NCBI GenBank assembly: GCA_035509615.1
Contig: DATJLK010000090.1
Span: forward strand, 1-31,743
DNA length: 31,743 bases
Source: AP-15 sp035509615
GTDB taxonomy: Bacteria > Pseudomonadota > Alphaproteobacteria > ATCC43930 > CGMCC-115725
Direction of reading: 5' to 3'
Part shown: positions 23,670 to 31,613 of the stretch, piece by piece
Position numbering within the stretch: position 1 is the first letter of the stretch
Layout of the letters: every line of letters starts with the position of its first letter
Notes under the pieces: generated by a model
Told to the model about the DNA's origin: nothing
The model's database searches: none
The model's input: the letters and a program-made list of their open reading frames with translations, nothing else
Translations under genes and position numbers: made by a program

Positions 23670-24725
23670 CTATGCCCGGGCGCGGTGGCGGATTGCGGCG
23701 CAGGCGGCCAGAGCGCCAACCGCGGCGCCAAACAGCGGGAGCGGGCGCGGCTCATCCACTCTCAGCGGCGGAGCCGTCATACCGCACAGATTGTCGCTGC
23801 AACTGAATGGGGAAAAAAGCGTCTCGTCGGTGCTGCTATAGCTCATCGCTACGACATCGCCATCTATCTCATGCGTCCCGATCACCGAACCTAGCGGATC
23901 GAGGATCGACGCCGTCCAGACATTGCCGACATCTACGGTCACGGCGTCGTCAAAATTCAGCAGTATGTTGGTGAAGCCGCGCACCAATGGGAAAGCAAAA
24001 CCCTGAGTGAGGGTGCCGGCGCCGGTAACGTCGATCACGCCGTCGCAGGTACGGGCGCCAAGACAGCCGGCAAAGGTTAAAGTTCCGGTCAAGGAATTCA
24101 GAGTCTCCAGGGATATACTGAAAACGGCAGGGGTGGCCCCCGTCACCGCCATTCCGGGAGTAAAAGTGGTTCCCAATAACTCGCTATTGGGGGTCAGCGT
24201 CGCAAGCGAACGCGACAGACCGGTCAGCGGTGCCCAAATAAAATTTTGAAAGGTCGCCGGATTGTTCGCAGAGGAGGTCCCGATCGGAAAGACATGGCTA
24301 GCCAGCACCGATCCTGTGCCGCTATTAGATAACTTGCCATTACCGTCGACCGCGCCGCCAACATAGGTAACTGACCCGTTTACACTGGCATTGGTGCCGG
24401 CGAGGACATTGCTGAATACATTGACTTCGCCGTAACCCGTAATACCGGTTGTACCCGGGGTTGTGCCAAGAACGACAGAGTTACGGTTGAGCGGTCCGGT
24501 CGAATATAGCCCCTGGATCGCTTCGCACCCCGCCGGCGGGCAACCAACCAGTGCAGGACCCTTGATCTCGTTCGAGTTGCTCAGGTTGTTTTGGACAATC
24601 ACGTTGAAATCGGCCAGCAACTCGGCCGGGGTGACCATCGTGATCGGGATCGTTTCCGCCTCGGCGGTCGCCGCAACTGCCAGAGCTGCGATAGCCGCGA
24701 ATGTGCCTGCCGTCAATGGGCGCAT
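23670..24725 (-). CDS. choice-of-anchor A surface protein with PEP-CTERM-like tail
   Basis: A 351-residue exported protein. Signal peptide MRPLTAGTFAAIAALAVAATAEAE (cleavage near residue 24). The segment LLADFNVIVQNNLSNSNEIKGPALVG (about 34-60) is the start of the choice-of-anchor-A domain, followed by the glycine/serine-rich beta region with NRNSVVLG, NVFSNVLAGTNASVNGSV and so on; 'CAA' proteins are extracellular and bear varied C-terminal anchors. Here the C-terminus is PLPLFGAAVGALAACAAIRHRARA: a PLPL motif, a hydrophobic helix and a basic end, the plan of PEP-CTERM/VPLPA sorting signals handled by exosortases. No exosortase is in the window. Its promoter is a perfect -24/-12 site, which places it in the same regulon as the amyloid operon. 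Confidence 0.8.
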   Translation of the reverse strand: MRPLTAGTFAAIAALAVAATAEAETIPITMVTPAELLADFNVIVQNNLSNSNEIKGPALVGCPPAGCEAIQGLYSTGPLNRNSVVLGTTPGTTGITGYGEVNVFSNVLAGTNASVNGSVTYVGGAVDGNGKLSNSGTGSVLASHVFPIGTSSANNPATFQNFIWAPLTGLSRSLATLTPNSELLGTTFTPGMAVTGATPAVFSISLETLNSLTGTLTFAGCLGARTCDGVIDVTGAGTLTQGFAFPLVRGFTNILLNFDDAVTVDVGNVWTASILDPLGSVIGTHEIDGDVVAMSYSSTDETLFSPFSCSDNLCGMTAPPLRVDEPRPLPLFGAAVGALAACAAIRHRARA

Positions 24726-24772
24726 CGGTGACCCCTCAGATACAGACCCTTTAAGTATAACTCAATTAACCA

Positions 24773-24788
24773 AGCAAACCGCATGCCA
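24773..24788 (-). promoter_or_regulatory. sigma-54 promoter (-24/-12) of the choice-of-anchor-A gene
   Basis: TGGCATGCGGTTTGCT on the minus strand matches TGGCAYG-N4-TTGCW throughout and differs from the amyloid-operon site only in the N4 spacer (CGGT against CCGG). A start near 24762 leaves a leader of about 37 bases before ATG 24725. Confidence 0.8.
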
Positions 24789-24881
24789 AGTTGAGCGGTC
24801 GTCAAGCAGAATACTATTCAACGAGTTACCGCGTCCAAGAGTTAATTTTGTTCGAGCGAGACGGTTGATCTGTTTTAAGTG

Positions 24882-24893
24882 AGACACATGTCT
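24882..24893. promoter_or_regulatory. candidate activator-binding dyad
   Basis: AGACA-CA-TGTCT is a perfect inverted repeat about 95 bases upstream of the -24 element at 24788, inside GTGAGACACATGTCTTG. It shares the (T)GAGACA half-site with the dyads upstream of the amyloid operon. The rest of the gap to 25086 shows nothing further. Confidence 0.55.
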
Positions 24894-25086
24894 TGCCGCG
24901 CCGACTCCGCTGTCTCTGCCCGGTCACGCGCAATCGGCAAATTGGCGAGGGATGTGACGGCTCCTCCGCACGCCGTCCGCCGCCGCTTCGCTCCCCCTTT
25001 AGCGTTCGAAGGCGGCACGGTAAACCCGGGCCGCGATCTCTCGTGCGGGCACCGCTTGACGCGACGCCCACGCCCGCCAGACGGGG

Positions 25087-26226
25087 TTACTTCACGGTCA
25101 CCGTCACCATCGAGGTAGCGGTACCCTCAGCCCCGGTGCATGTCAACGAATAGGCGGTCGTGACCCGGGGGAAAACCAGAGCCCAGGCAAACGGCCCGGT
25201 GACAAATTTGCCGCTATTCCCGACGGTGAACCCGTTCCCGGCGCAGGTCGTGGCGTTCGCCGAAGTCCAGGTCAGTTTCGATGCCTGCCCCGGATTGGTG
25301 GTGGTCGTCGGCGTCGCGGTCAGTGAAGCCGAGACATTGTCAACCGGTGGTGGCGGCGGCGGCGGTGGCGCCGCGGGTGGCGCTGGCGACGACGGTGTCA
25401 CCGAACCCGCGACGCAGGGAGCAAGACCGGCGCCCTTTGCACCCCAGCAGGTGCTGAACATGTCGCCATTGGCCGGGGCAGAGGGGTTCGAGGTTTCACC
25501 GTAGGGGTCGACTTCAAAAATGCCGTTTGCCGCCAGCGACAAGTTCGGATTGGCGCCATTGGCGGCGACCTCATAGGTGACCTGCCGGTAATCGGCGAGC
25601 GGTACGACATTGCTGCCACTGTCCGGCGCTTCGGTGATCCATTCGGCGGACGCCATGCTCGACTGGTATTGAAAACTCTGGGTCCATGCCGAGTTCGCGG
25701 TTTCGTCGGTCAGAGTAAGCTGCCACGTCTGGACCCGACCGGGCGAACACGCGGCGGTGCACCGCAAGGACGCGGTGATGATGTCGCCTGGATTGACGAC
25801 CATCGGGGTGTATACGATATCTGCGGGGTACAATTCCCACCAGGTGAAGAAGAACGTAGCGCCGGTGCCCGAAGCGGCCTCCTCGGTGCCGAGCTGGATC
25901 AAAGTGTTGTCGCCGTCCCCGCCGATCCCAACCCAATTGATCACGTATTCGGTGCTGTTGGGGACACCATCATTTGTGACATTCGGCACCTGCCAGGTGG
26001 CCGACGCGCTGGTGTAAGTCGCTGCGGTCACCGCATATCCCGCCCAATTCTGGCTTTCGATTTCGCCATTTAGACGCTTGTATGTACCGTCATGGTTCAG
26101 ATAGGGCCGCATCGGCCAGTGTTTTACCGTCGCGGCGACGGCATTGCTCTGCGCGGCGGCAGGTACGCTCGCCACCGGCATGACAAGTGCGGCGGCGCAT
26201 AAAATGTGCAGTCTGTTGGGTTTCAT
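25087..26226 (-). CDS. secreted G1-family (eqolisin-like) glutamic peptidase with Ig-like tail
   Basis: A 379-residue protein; ATG 26226 lies behind CGAGGAG and starts a signal peptide (MKPNRLHILCAAALVMPVAS, ending PAAAQ near residue 26). Upstream in-frame codons to 26295 are not signal-like. The peptidase domain (about 58-265) has SQNWAGYAV, ATWQVPNV, WVGIGGDGDNTLIQLGTEE with the candidate catalytic Gln 111, FTWWELYPA, VNPGDII and SAEWITEAP with the candidate Glu 195, matching the Q53/E136 pair of scytalidoglutamic peptidase. A proline tract (about 285-300) links to an 80-residue Ig-like domain (about 300-379, LTWTSANATTCAGNGF, YSLTCTGAEGTATSMVTVTV). G1 peptidases are acid endopeptidases best known from fungi, with bacterial members. 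No -24/-12 site was found upstream. Confidence 0.87.
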   Translation of the reverse strand: MKPNRLHILCAAALVMPVASVPAAAQSNAVAATVKHWPMRPYLNHDGTYKRLNGEIESQNWAGYAVTAATYTSASATWQVPNVTNDGVPNSTEYVINWVGIGGDGDNTLIQLGTEEAASGTGATFFFTWWELYPADIVYTPMVVNPGDIITASLRCTAACSPGRVQTWQLTLTDETANSAWTQSFQYQSSMASAEWITEAPDSGSNVVPLADYRQVTYEVAANGANPNLSLAANGIFEVDPYGETSNPSAPANGDMFSTCWGAKGAGLAPCVAGSVTPSSPAPPAAPPPPPPPPVDNVSASLTATPTTTTNPGQASKLTWTSANATTCAGNGFTVGNSGKFVTGPFAWALVFPRVTTAYSLTCTGAEGTATSMVTVTVK

Positions 26227-26395
26227 GAGTCTCCTCGTGTTTGCCCCGCATCCTCCCGACCGCGTCCTTGGTTCGGGAAGATCGATCCACAGCAATCGGC
26301 CTTAGAGACCGCCGGTGGAATAGAGAGACAATGCTGTTGAGGAGAGATTTAACCTGGCGAATAAAGAGTTTTACTTTATCTCGAAATTAGTTAAA

Positions 26396-26539
26396 ATGAC
26401 AATTGCCTTAGTCGATACTATGGATTTTGCGCCGATCGGCGACGCGCAATCGCAGACCTCGAGACTGATGCGCAGAGCCAAGGCTGATTGCGACCACCGG
26501 GTCAAACTTGTCGAAGGCGACCCTGCAACCTTTAAGTGA
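26396..26539 (+). CDS. possible tiny ORF (47 aa), doubtful
   Basis: ATG 26396 to TGA 26539 reads MTIALVDTMDFAPIGDAQSQ and ends DHRVKLVEGDPATFK. Composition is balanced and not Arg-rich as in most spurious frames here, but no Shine-Dalgarno precedes it (TTAGTTAAA) and no family is recognised. Confidence 0.2.
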   Translation: MTIALVDTMDFAPIGDAQSQTSRLMRRAKADCDHRVKLVEGDPATFK

Positions 26540-26682
26540 ACCAGTGTATCACGGGTCGCGGCGCTGACGGCCGCACGCTTTGCGCAGCCGCACGGGGCGC
26601 CCCGATGGGCGATCTACCCCTTTGCCGCGCTCCGCAGACCGCGCGGCCCGTCCGCGATCTGTGGCAGGGGCAGCAGCTATCC

Positions 26683-26746
26683 AAGACCACGATCGTATCG
26701 GATGGAAGCGCCTGGCGCTCCGATCCGATACGTGAATCATGGTCTT
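26683..26746. repeat. long imperfect inverted repeat
   Basis: AAGACCA (26683-26689) pairs with TGGTCTT (26740-26746), TATCGGAT (26696-26703) with ATCCGATA (26723-26730), and an inner AGCGCC with GGCGCT at the centre. The 64-base arm-to-arm structure would fold into one long, interrupted hairpin. Confidence 0.7.
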
Positions 26747-26764
26747 GCCCTTGAAATCGACAGC

Positions 26765-26812
26765 AGGATTCGCGCAAGAAATAGAAGCTCTGTCTCCATT
26801 TCTTGCGATCCT
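26765..26812 (-). terminator. hairpin downstream of the alpha/beta hydrolase gene
   Basis: AGGATTCGCGCAAGAAAT (26765-26782) pairs with ATTTCTTGCGATCCT (26798-26812) except for a three-base bulge. It lies 14 bases after the stop of the minus-strand hydrolase gene. A T-tract is absent, so it may be a stabilising hairpin and not a classical terminator. Confidence 0.45.
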
Positions 26813-26825
26813 GTTCTAGCGCGGC

Positions 26826-27638
26826 TCAGCCGTTCTTGGCTATAAACTCCAGGGTTTCTGCGGCGCAGCGCTCAGCGTGAGTGGCGGCGACGTGGTACGA
26901 GTTGCCGGGCAACACGACCAACCGCGAGTTCGGGATCTGTCGCTGCCAGGCGCGCGTTTCATCGACCGAGGCAAGCCCGCTGGCATCCGTCGTAATAACC
27001 AAGGTCGGGCAGCGGATGTTCGGGATATCAGCCCGGATATCCGCGCAGGCGATCGTTTTCATAAAACCGATCTGGGTCGATACAGCGGTGCGGCCCATGA
27101 ACTGGATCCACCATTCGACGCCCTCGGCAGGAAAATCGCTGCCGAGTCGCCCGCCCATCGTCTGGCGTGCCCATGGCTCGACCCCATCGCGCTCAAAACC
27201 CGCGTTCAATTCGGGGACGCGCTCCGCGGCTCCGGCACGCAAGGGTGGTGGCGTGCCGACGACCGTGAGGGTGATGACGCGTTCGGGCCGACGCGCGGCA
27301 AAGGCACGGGCGATCGTTCCGCCGATCTTGGCGGCAACGAGGTGGAACCGCTCGGTCCGCAGGCTGTCCATCAGCCGGGCGTAGTCGTCAATGATGGTGT
27401 CGAGAGTCCACGGGAAATCGCGCGGCATCGGTGTCGAATTGCCAAAGCCGCGCATGTCCGGGCGCACGACCCGGTAGCGCCGCGCCAAGCTCGGGACCCA
27501 ACCATACCAAGCGAGGCTGCTTTCGGCGTTGCCGTGCAGCATCAATAGAGTCTCCGGGGCGCGCCACGGATCGGTGAAGTCGTCGATCTCGTAGTTAAGA
27601 CGCGCATCGGACGAAGCTTCGAATGTCGGCATCGGCAC
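26826..27638 (-). CDS. alpha/beta-fold hydrolase with Lys at the nucleophile position
   Basis: A 270-residue alpha/beta hydrolase: oxyanion region LLMLHGNAESSLAWYGWVP (32-50), DMRGFGNSTPMP (61-72), and the closing acid/His regions around TTDASGLASVDE and GNSYHVAATHAE. The nucleophile elbow, normally G-x-S-x-G, reads VAAKIGG (101-107) with Lys 104 (codon AAG at 27329-27327) where Ser/Asp/Cys should be. The protein is otherwise intact and not a pseudogene. It may be a non-hydrolytic member, for example a cofactor-free lyase or a binding protein, or use a different mechanism. Relatives occur in catabolic clusters with LLM monooxygenases. It is followed by hairpins. Confidence 0.85.
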   Translation of the reverse strand: MPMPTFEASSDARLNYEIDDFTDPWRAPETLLMLHGNAESSLAWYGWVPSLARRYRVVRPDMRGFGNSTPMPRDFPWTLDTIIDDYARLMDSLRTERFHLVAAKIGGTIARAFAARRPERVITLTVVGTPPPLRAGAAERVPELNAGFERDGVEPWARQTMGGRLGSDFPAEGVEWWIQFMGRTAVSTQIGFMKTIACADIRADIPNIRCPTLVITTDASGLASVDETRAWQRQIPNSRLVVLPGNSYHVAATHAERCAAETLEFIAKNG

Positions 27639-28209
27639 CCTCCCTTGGGGTTTCCACTATAAGCCGAGGATGGCGCTGCGGGCCAGCTTTGGAGGGGGTC
27701 GGTTCATGCGATAGCGTCGCTCCGGCGGCAGACCGGCGCGGCGTGCGGCGGGAATCGCCGGAAAACGATGTCGGCTGACGGATCGGCATCGGAAACCGGA
27801 TTTCGCACTGCTGCGCTCACTTTGGCTTCTGATCAGCTGGTACCCGGCGCTGAGATCGGCAGCCATTTTGCCGCACATTGATCCGAGAAGAGATCCTGGA
27901 TCCGAGAAGAGATCCTGCGCCCGGCGCTCGCGGCGACTCCGGTCACCGGTCGATACGAAGATGCGTGGTTTATGAGTCCGGGAACTTTTTTCAGCGGGCC
28001 GTCAGCCGGCGAACGGCCCTCCACAATCGCCGCTCACTCCCGAGCAAAATCGGACGAGCGACGGTCGACATTCCACCAAAGCCGTCCTGATGTCGATCTT
28101 TCACCGATGCCGGCGCGGGGTAAAGCGGATCGGGCGCGCTGGCCGGCCTGGCGGGGCGCCCGGCACCAGAAGGTACCGAGCGCCGACAGATGCGGATCGA
28201 TGCGCCGAT
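27639..28209. other. intergenic stretch, no gene recognised
   Basis: 571 bases between two minus-strand genes. It contains the 19-base tandem duplication at 27880-27917. Several short frames on both strands are Arg/Ser/Pro-rich and look like shadow translation. Confidence 0.5.
27880..27917. repeat. perfect 19-base tandem duplication
   Basis: GATCCGAGAAGAGATCCTG occurs twice in direct succession (27880-27898 and 27899-27917) without mismatch. Each unit also contains the small dyad GGATC/GATCC at the junction. It probably arose by recent slippage. Confidence 0.9.
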
Positions 28210-29913
28210 CTAGGCGTGGAGCCCGTGGTAATAAGAGTTTCGCAACACCCGACCCGGCAATGCCCCGGTGTGCTTGCCGTCTTCAAGCAGGATTTCGCCG
28301 TTGACGATGGTCATCATGATGCCCTGGGCCGGCTCCTTGATGCGCTTGGCGCCGGTCGGGAAATCGTGGACCACTTCGAGCGGCAGCGGCTTCACCGTGT
28401 CGGGATCAAAGATCACGATATCCGCCACCATCCCGGGCCGTAACAGCCCGCGGTCATAGAGGCCAAAGATCGAGGCGCTATCAAAGGTCAGCCGGCGCAC
28501 CGCCTGCTCCAAGGTCATGACCGGACGATCGCGCACCCATTCGGCCAACAGCCGGGTCGAAAAGCCGAACCCGCTCTGGAACTGGACATGGGCGCCGCCA
28601 TCCGACAAACCGATTACCGCGTTCGGATAGGTCAGGATCTTGGCGACGGCCGCATCGTCGACATTGTTCTCGCCGTGCAGCCACTCGCTGTCGAGGTTTT
28701 CCTCAATAGCGAGGTCGAGGAACGCATCGATGATGCCCTTGCCCTGCATCTTGGCGATCTCGCCCAAGGTCTTGCCTTCGTACTGCTTGTTTTTCGGCAG
28801 CACCGCGTTCTGCAGCACCATGTAGTCCCACCAGGTCGTGCAAATCCCCGGCGGCGGTGTTGCGACCTTGAACTCGACCGCTTCGGCATGAAGCTTTTTG
28901 CGGACCTCAGGATCGGCATAGGCCTTCAGCATTTCCTCGGGTGTCGACAGACAGATCGGATGCCACACCGGCAGGCCGCGGAAAGTCTGGGTGTTGCGCA
29001 TCGTGAAATTGTCGACAATGCGGTTCGGCGTGCACATCGGGTAGGCGCGGATGCCCTTTGCCGTCGTCGCATCGACCTGCGCCATCTGCTTTTGCCATTC
29101 GTCGGGTCGGCGCATCGATTGGTTGAGGTTGTTGTAGACGACGGTGCGACCGGTCGCCTCGCTGAGCCGCGACATCAGCGCGTTCTTCATTTCGGCGCCA
29201 TTGCCGCCGCCCGACTGGATGATGCCGGTGCCGAGTTCGCGCAGCACGTCGCCAAGCGCAAAGATTTCCTTCTCGTCCGCCCACAGCGCCGGGATGTGGA
29301 CGCCTTGAGGGTCAAAATGGCCCTGATTGCGCGACACCGACACCCCGAGCGCGCCGGCCTTCATGCCATCGCGCACCAGCGCCTGCATCTGCTTGATTTC
29401 GTCATCGGTAGCGGTGCGCTTTTGGCAATCATCCCCCATGACATAATAGCGCACTGCGGTATGGCCGATCAGGTTGCCGACATTGACGCCGAGATGCTGA
29501 TCGAGCTGATCGAGATAATCGGGCACCGTCTCCCAGCCGAATTCGAGGGTGCGCAAGACCTCCATCGGGATGGCTTCGACATAGGACAGGAATTCGGCAA
29601 GCCGGTCCTCTTTGCCCTTGCGCACCGGCGCCAATGACAGCGAGCAGTTACCGAAAATCACAGTCGTCGCGCCATGGTCGCACGAAAACGAACACAGCGG
29701 GTCCCAAGTAACCTGCGCGTCATAATGGCAGTGATTGTCGATGAACCCGGGGGCGACGACGCGTCCTGCGGCATCGATCGTGCGCTTGGCCGGACCGCTC
29801 AGCTTGCCGATCTCGGTGATCTTGCCGTCTACGATGCCGACATCGCCGCGATAGGCCGGCATGCCGGAGCCATCGACGATGCGACCATTCTTGATCAGCA
29901 GGTCGTATGCCAT
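28210..29913 (-). CDS. D-aminoacylase/N-acyl-D-amino-acid deacylase-like amidohydrolase
   Basis: A 567-residue amidohydrolase_3 family protein. ATG 29913 (MAYDLLIKNGRIVDGSGMPAYRGDV) follows AGGGA; the open frame upstream to 30051 is not family-like. Metal-site marks are GFIDNHCHYDAQVTWDP (about 60-76, with HxH as HCH), the Cys in VIFGNCSLSLAP (about 97), HTAVR (about 151), and SDGGAHVQFQSGF (catalytic Asp region near 455). These are the marks of D-aminoacylases, which remove acyl groups from N-acyl-D-amino acids or open related cyclic amides; the true substrate is not known. It lies beside an NtaA-type monooxygenase on the same strand about 290 bases upstream, which suggests breakdown of an N-substituted compound. 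The region 29914-30204 between them shows no gene. Confidence 0.9.
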   Translation of the reverse strand: MAYDLLIKNGRIVDGSGMPAYRGDVGIVDGKITEIGKLSGPAKRTIDAAGRVVAPGFIDNHCHYDAQVTWDPLCSFSCDHGATTVIFGNCSLSLAPVRKGKEDRLAEFLSYVEAIPMEVLRTLEFGWETVPDYLDQLDQHLGVNVGNLIGHTAVRYYVMGDDCQKRTATDDEIKQMQALVRDGMKAGALGVSVSRNQGHFDPQGVHIPALWADEKEIFALGDVLRELGTGIIQSGGGNGAEMKNALMSRLSEATGRTVVYNNLNQSMRRPDEWQKQMAQVDATTAKGIRAYPMCTPNRIVDNFTMRNTQTFRGLPVWHPICLSTPEEMLKAYADPEVRKKLHAEAVEFKVATPPPGICTTWWDYMVLQNAVLPKNKQYEGKTLGEIAKMQGKGIIDAFLDLAIEENLDSEWLHGENNVDDAAVAKILTYPNAVIGLSDGGAHVQFQSGFGFSTRLLAEWVRDRPVMTLEQAVRRLTFDSASIFGLYDRGLLRPGMVADIVIFDPDTVKPLPLEVVHDFPTGAKRIKEPAQGIMMTIVNGEILLEDGKHTGALPGRVLRNSYYHGLHA

Positions 29914-30204
29914 TGCTGTCCCTTTCCTTCCTTTGCACCATAACGGCGATCTTGCTCGATTAAAGTTTAGCACGGGCGGCGTCATCGCCGCGCACCGCGA
30001 ATTCGACAGCATGGCCTTCTCTCGCCGCATGGCTTGCGGCGCGAAACACATTCCCGGCGACGATACCGATTGCCGTCTGCTCTCGGATTCGAGCCACAGT
30101 TTACCGCAGCCAAAGGCTTCGCGATGCCATGCTTCGCCCTTGCTGCCAAATGACGAGCCTTCCTGTGCTGCGGGCCACTCGGTCCCCGGCCGGCGTACCG
30201 AGGG

Positions 30205-31557
30205 TCAACGCGTGTACCGGTTGGGCGGCCGCGGCAATCCCAGGTTTTCGCGCAGGGTCGTCCCTTCGTATTCGCTGCGAAACAGACCGCGGCTCTGCAA
30301 TTCCGGGATCACCAGATCGACAAAATCATCGAGGCCGCCGGGGAGATAAGCAGGGTGCACAAGAAACCCGTCAACGCCGTAGGCGCGAAACCAATTTTCC
30401 ATGTCGTCGGCGATTTCGATCGGCGAACCCTTTAGCGTGCGCTGCCCGCGCGCGCCGGCGAAGCGCTCGTAACACTGGCGGATCGTCAGGCCTTCCTCGC
30501 GACCCCAGCGGATGACGTTGCGCAGCGAGGTCTGGCCACTGAGTTCGCCATATTGCGGCGGGATCTCCGGCAGCGGCCCGTCGATGTCGTATCCGGTCAG
30601 ATCAAAGCCGCCAAGCGCGTTCGACAGCAATTCGATCCCGACATCGGGATGAATCTTCGACTGCAGAAACCGGTGCTTCTCTTCGGCCTCCTTTGCGGTG
30701 CGGCCGACGATTGCGTTGAGCCCGGGCATGATCTTCAGCGCTTCCGGCAGCCTGCCATAGGTCTTCATCCGCCGCTTGAGATCGCGGTAGAAATCCTGCG
30801 CGCTCTGGAGACTGTGCTGCGGTGTGAACACGCCTTCGGCGAAACGGGCCGCCAACTCGCGGCCGACCTCGGAGGAGCCGGCCTGGAACAGCACCGGATA
30901 ACCCTGCGGCGGGCGCGCGACATTGAGCGGTCCGCGCACTGAGAAATGCTTTCCCTTGTGGTTCAGGCTGTGCAGTTTGGCGGGGTCGAAATAGCGTGCG
31001 GCGGTGCGGTCGCGGACAAAGGCGTCGTCCTCCCAACTGTCCCACAAACCCTGCACGATCTCGACAAACTCGGCCGCCCGGTCGTAGCGTTCGCCGTGCT
31101 CGAAATGCGCCTCACGGCCGAAATTGTAGGCTTCCGACAGGTTGGAGGAGGTAACGACATTCCAGCCGGCGCGGCCGTCACTGATCAGGTCGAGCGAAGC
31201 GAATTTGCGGGCGATATGATAGGGTTCGTTATAGCTGGTGGTCGCCGTCGCGACGAGGCCGATACGGCTTGTCACCGCGGCCAGCGCCGGCAGCAAGGTC
31301 AGCGGATCGAAAAACGCCATGTATTGCGGCCAGCGGCTCAGCGCTTCGAGATTGCCGTCGCGCACCGCAACCGCGTCGGCGACAAACATCAGGTCGAACT
31401 TGCCGCGCTCGGCGGTTTGCGTAATTTGCGCGTAGTGCCGAAAGTTGGCACCGGCGTCGATTTGCGCTTCGGGATGCAGCCAGGCGGCGACGTGGTTGCC
31501 GGTCGGGTGAAAGAACGCGCCGAGCTTCATTCTCTCGCCGCGACGGTCCTGGTTCAT
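30205..31557 (-). CDS. NtaA/SnaA/SoxA-type LLM monooxygenase
   Basis: A 450-residue flavin-dependent monooxygenase of the NtaA/SnaA/DszA (nitrilotriacetate monooxygenase component A) branch: MKLGAFFHPTGNHVAAWLHP, RGKFDLMFVADAVAV, LATATTSYNEPYHIARKFASLDLISDGRAGWNVVTS, HFSVRGPLNVARPPQGYPVLFQAGSS. Enzymes of this group use FMNH2 from a separate reductase to attack sulfur or amine compounds. ATG 31557 was taken because GGGAGG lies eight bases upstream; the family core starts nine codons later at 31530, where the ribosome site is poorer. Residue spacing and length fit the family. Confidence 0.92.
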   Translation of the reverse strand: MNQDRRGERMKLGAFFHPTGNHVAAWLHPEAQIDAGANFRHYAQITQTAERGKFDLMFVADAVAVRDGNLEALSRWPQYMAFFDPLTLLPALAAVTSRIGLVATATTSYNEPYHIARKFASLDLISDGRAGWNVVTSSNLSEAYNFGREAHFEHGERYDRAAEFVEIVQGLWDSWEDDAFVRDRTAARYFDPAKLHSLNHKGKHFSVRGPLNVARPPQGYPVLFQAGSSEVGRELAARFAEGVFTPQHSLQSAQDFYRDLKRRMKTYGRLPEALKIMPGLNAIVGRTAKEAEEKHRFLQSKIHPDVGIELLSNALGGFDLTGYDIDGPLPEIPPQYGELSGQTSLRNVIRWGREEGLTIRQCYERFAGARGQRTLKGSPIEIADDMENWFRAYGVDGFLVHPAYLPGGLDDFVDLVIPELQSRGLFRSEYEGTTLRENLGLPRPPNRYTR

Positions 31558-31613
31558 CGCCTCCGCCTCCCTGGTCGTGGTCCTGCGCCGTGCAAGCCAA
31601 AGGCCAGCAGCAT

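Larger units (their letters stand above)
26227..26825. other. intergenic stretch with inverted repeats
   Basis: About 600 bases between the G1 peptidase start and the alpha/beta hydrolase stop. It includes a weak 47-codon frame (26396-26539), and two strong inverted repeats at 26683-26746 and 26765-26812. The overlapping frames at 26532-26777 exist on both strands because of the palindrome and are not genes. Confidence 0.5.

Noticed and set aside
26532..26777. Overlapping ORFs on both strands (81 and 72 codons)
   Set aside because: They exist on both strands because the segment is palindromic; no start signals and no family resemblance.
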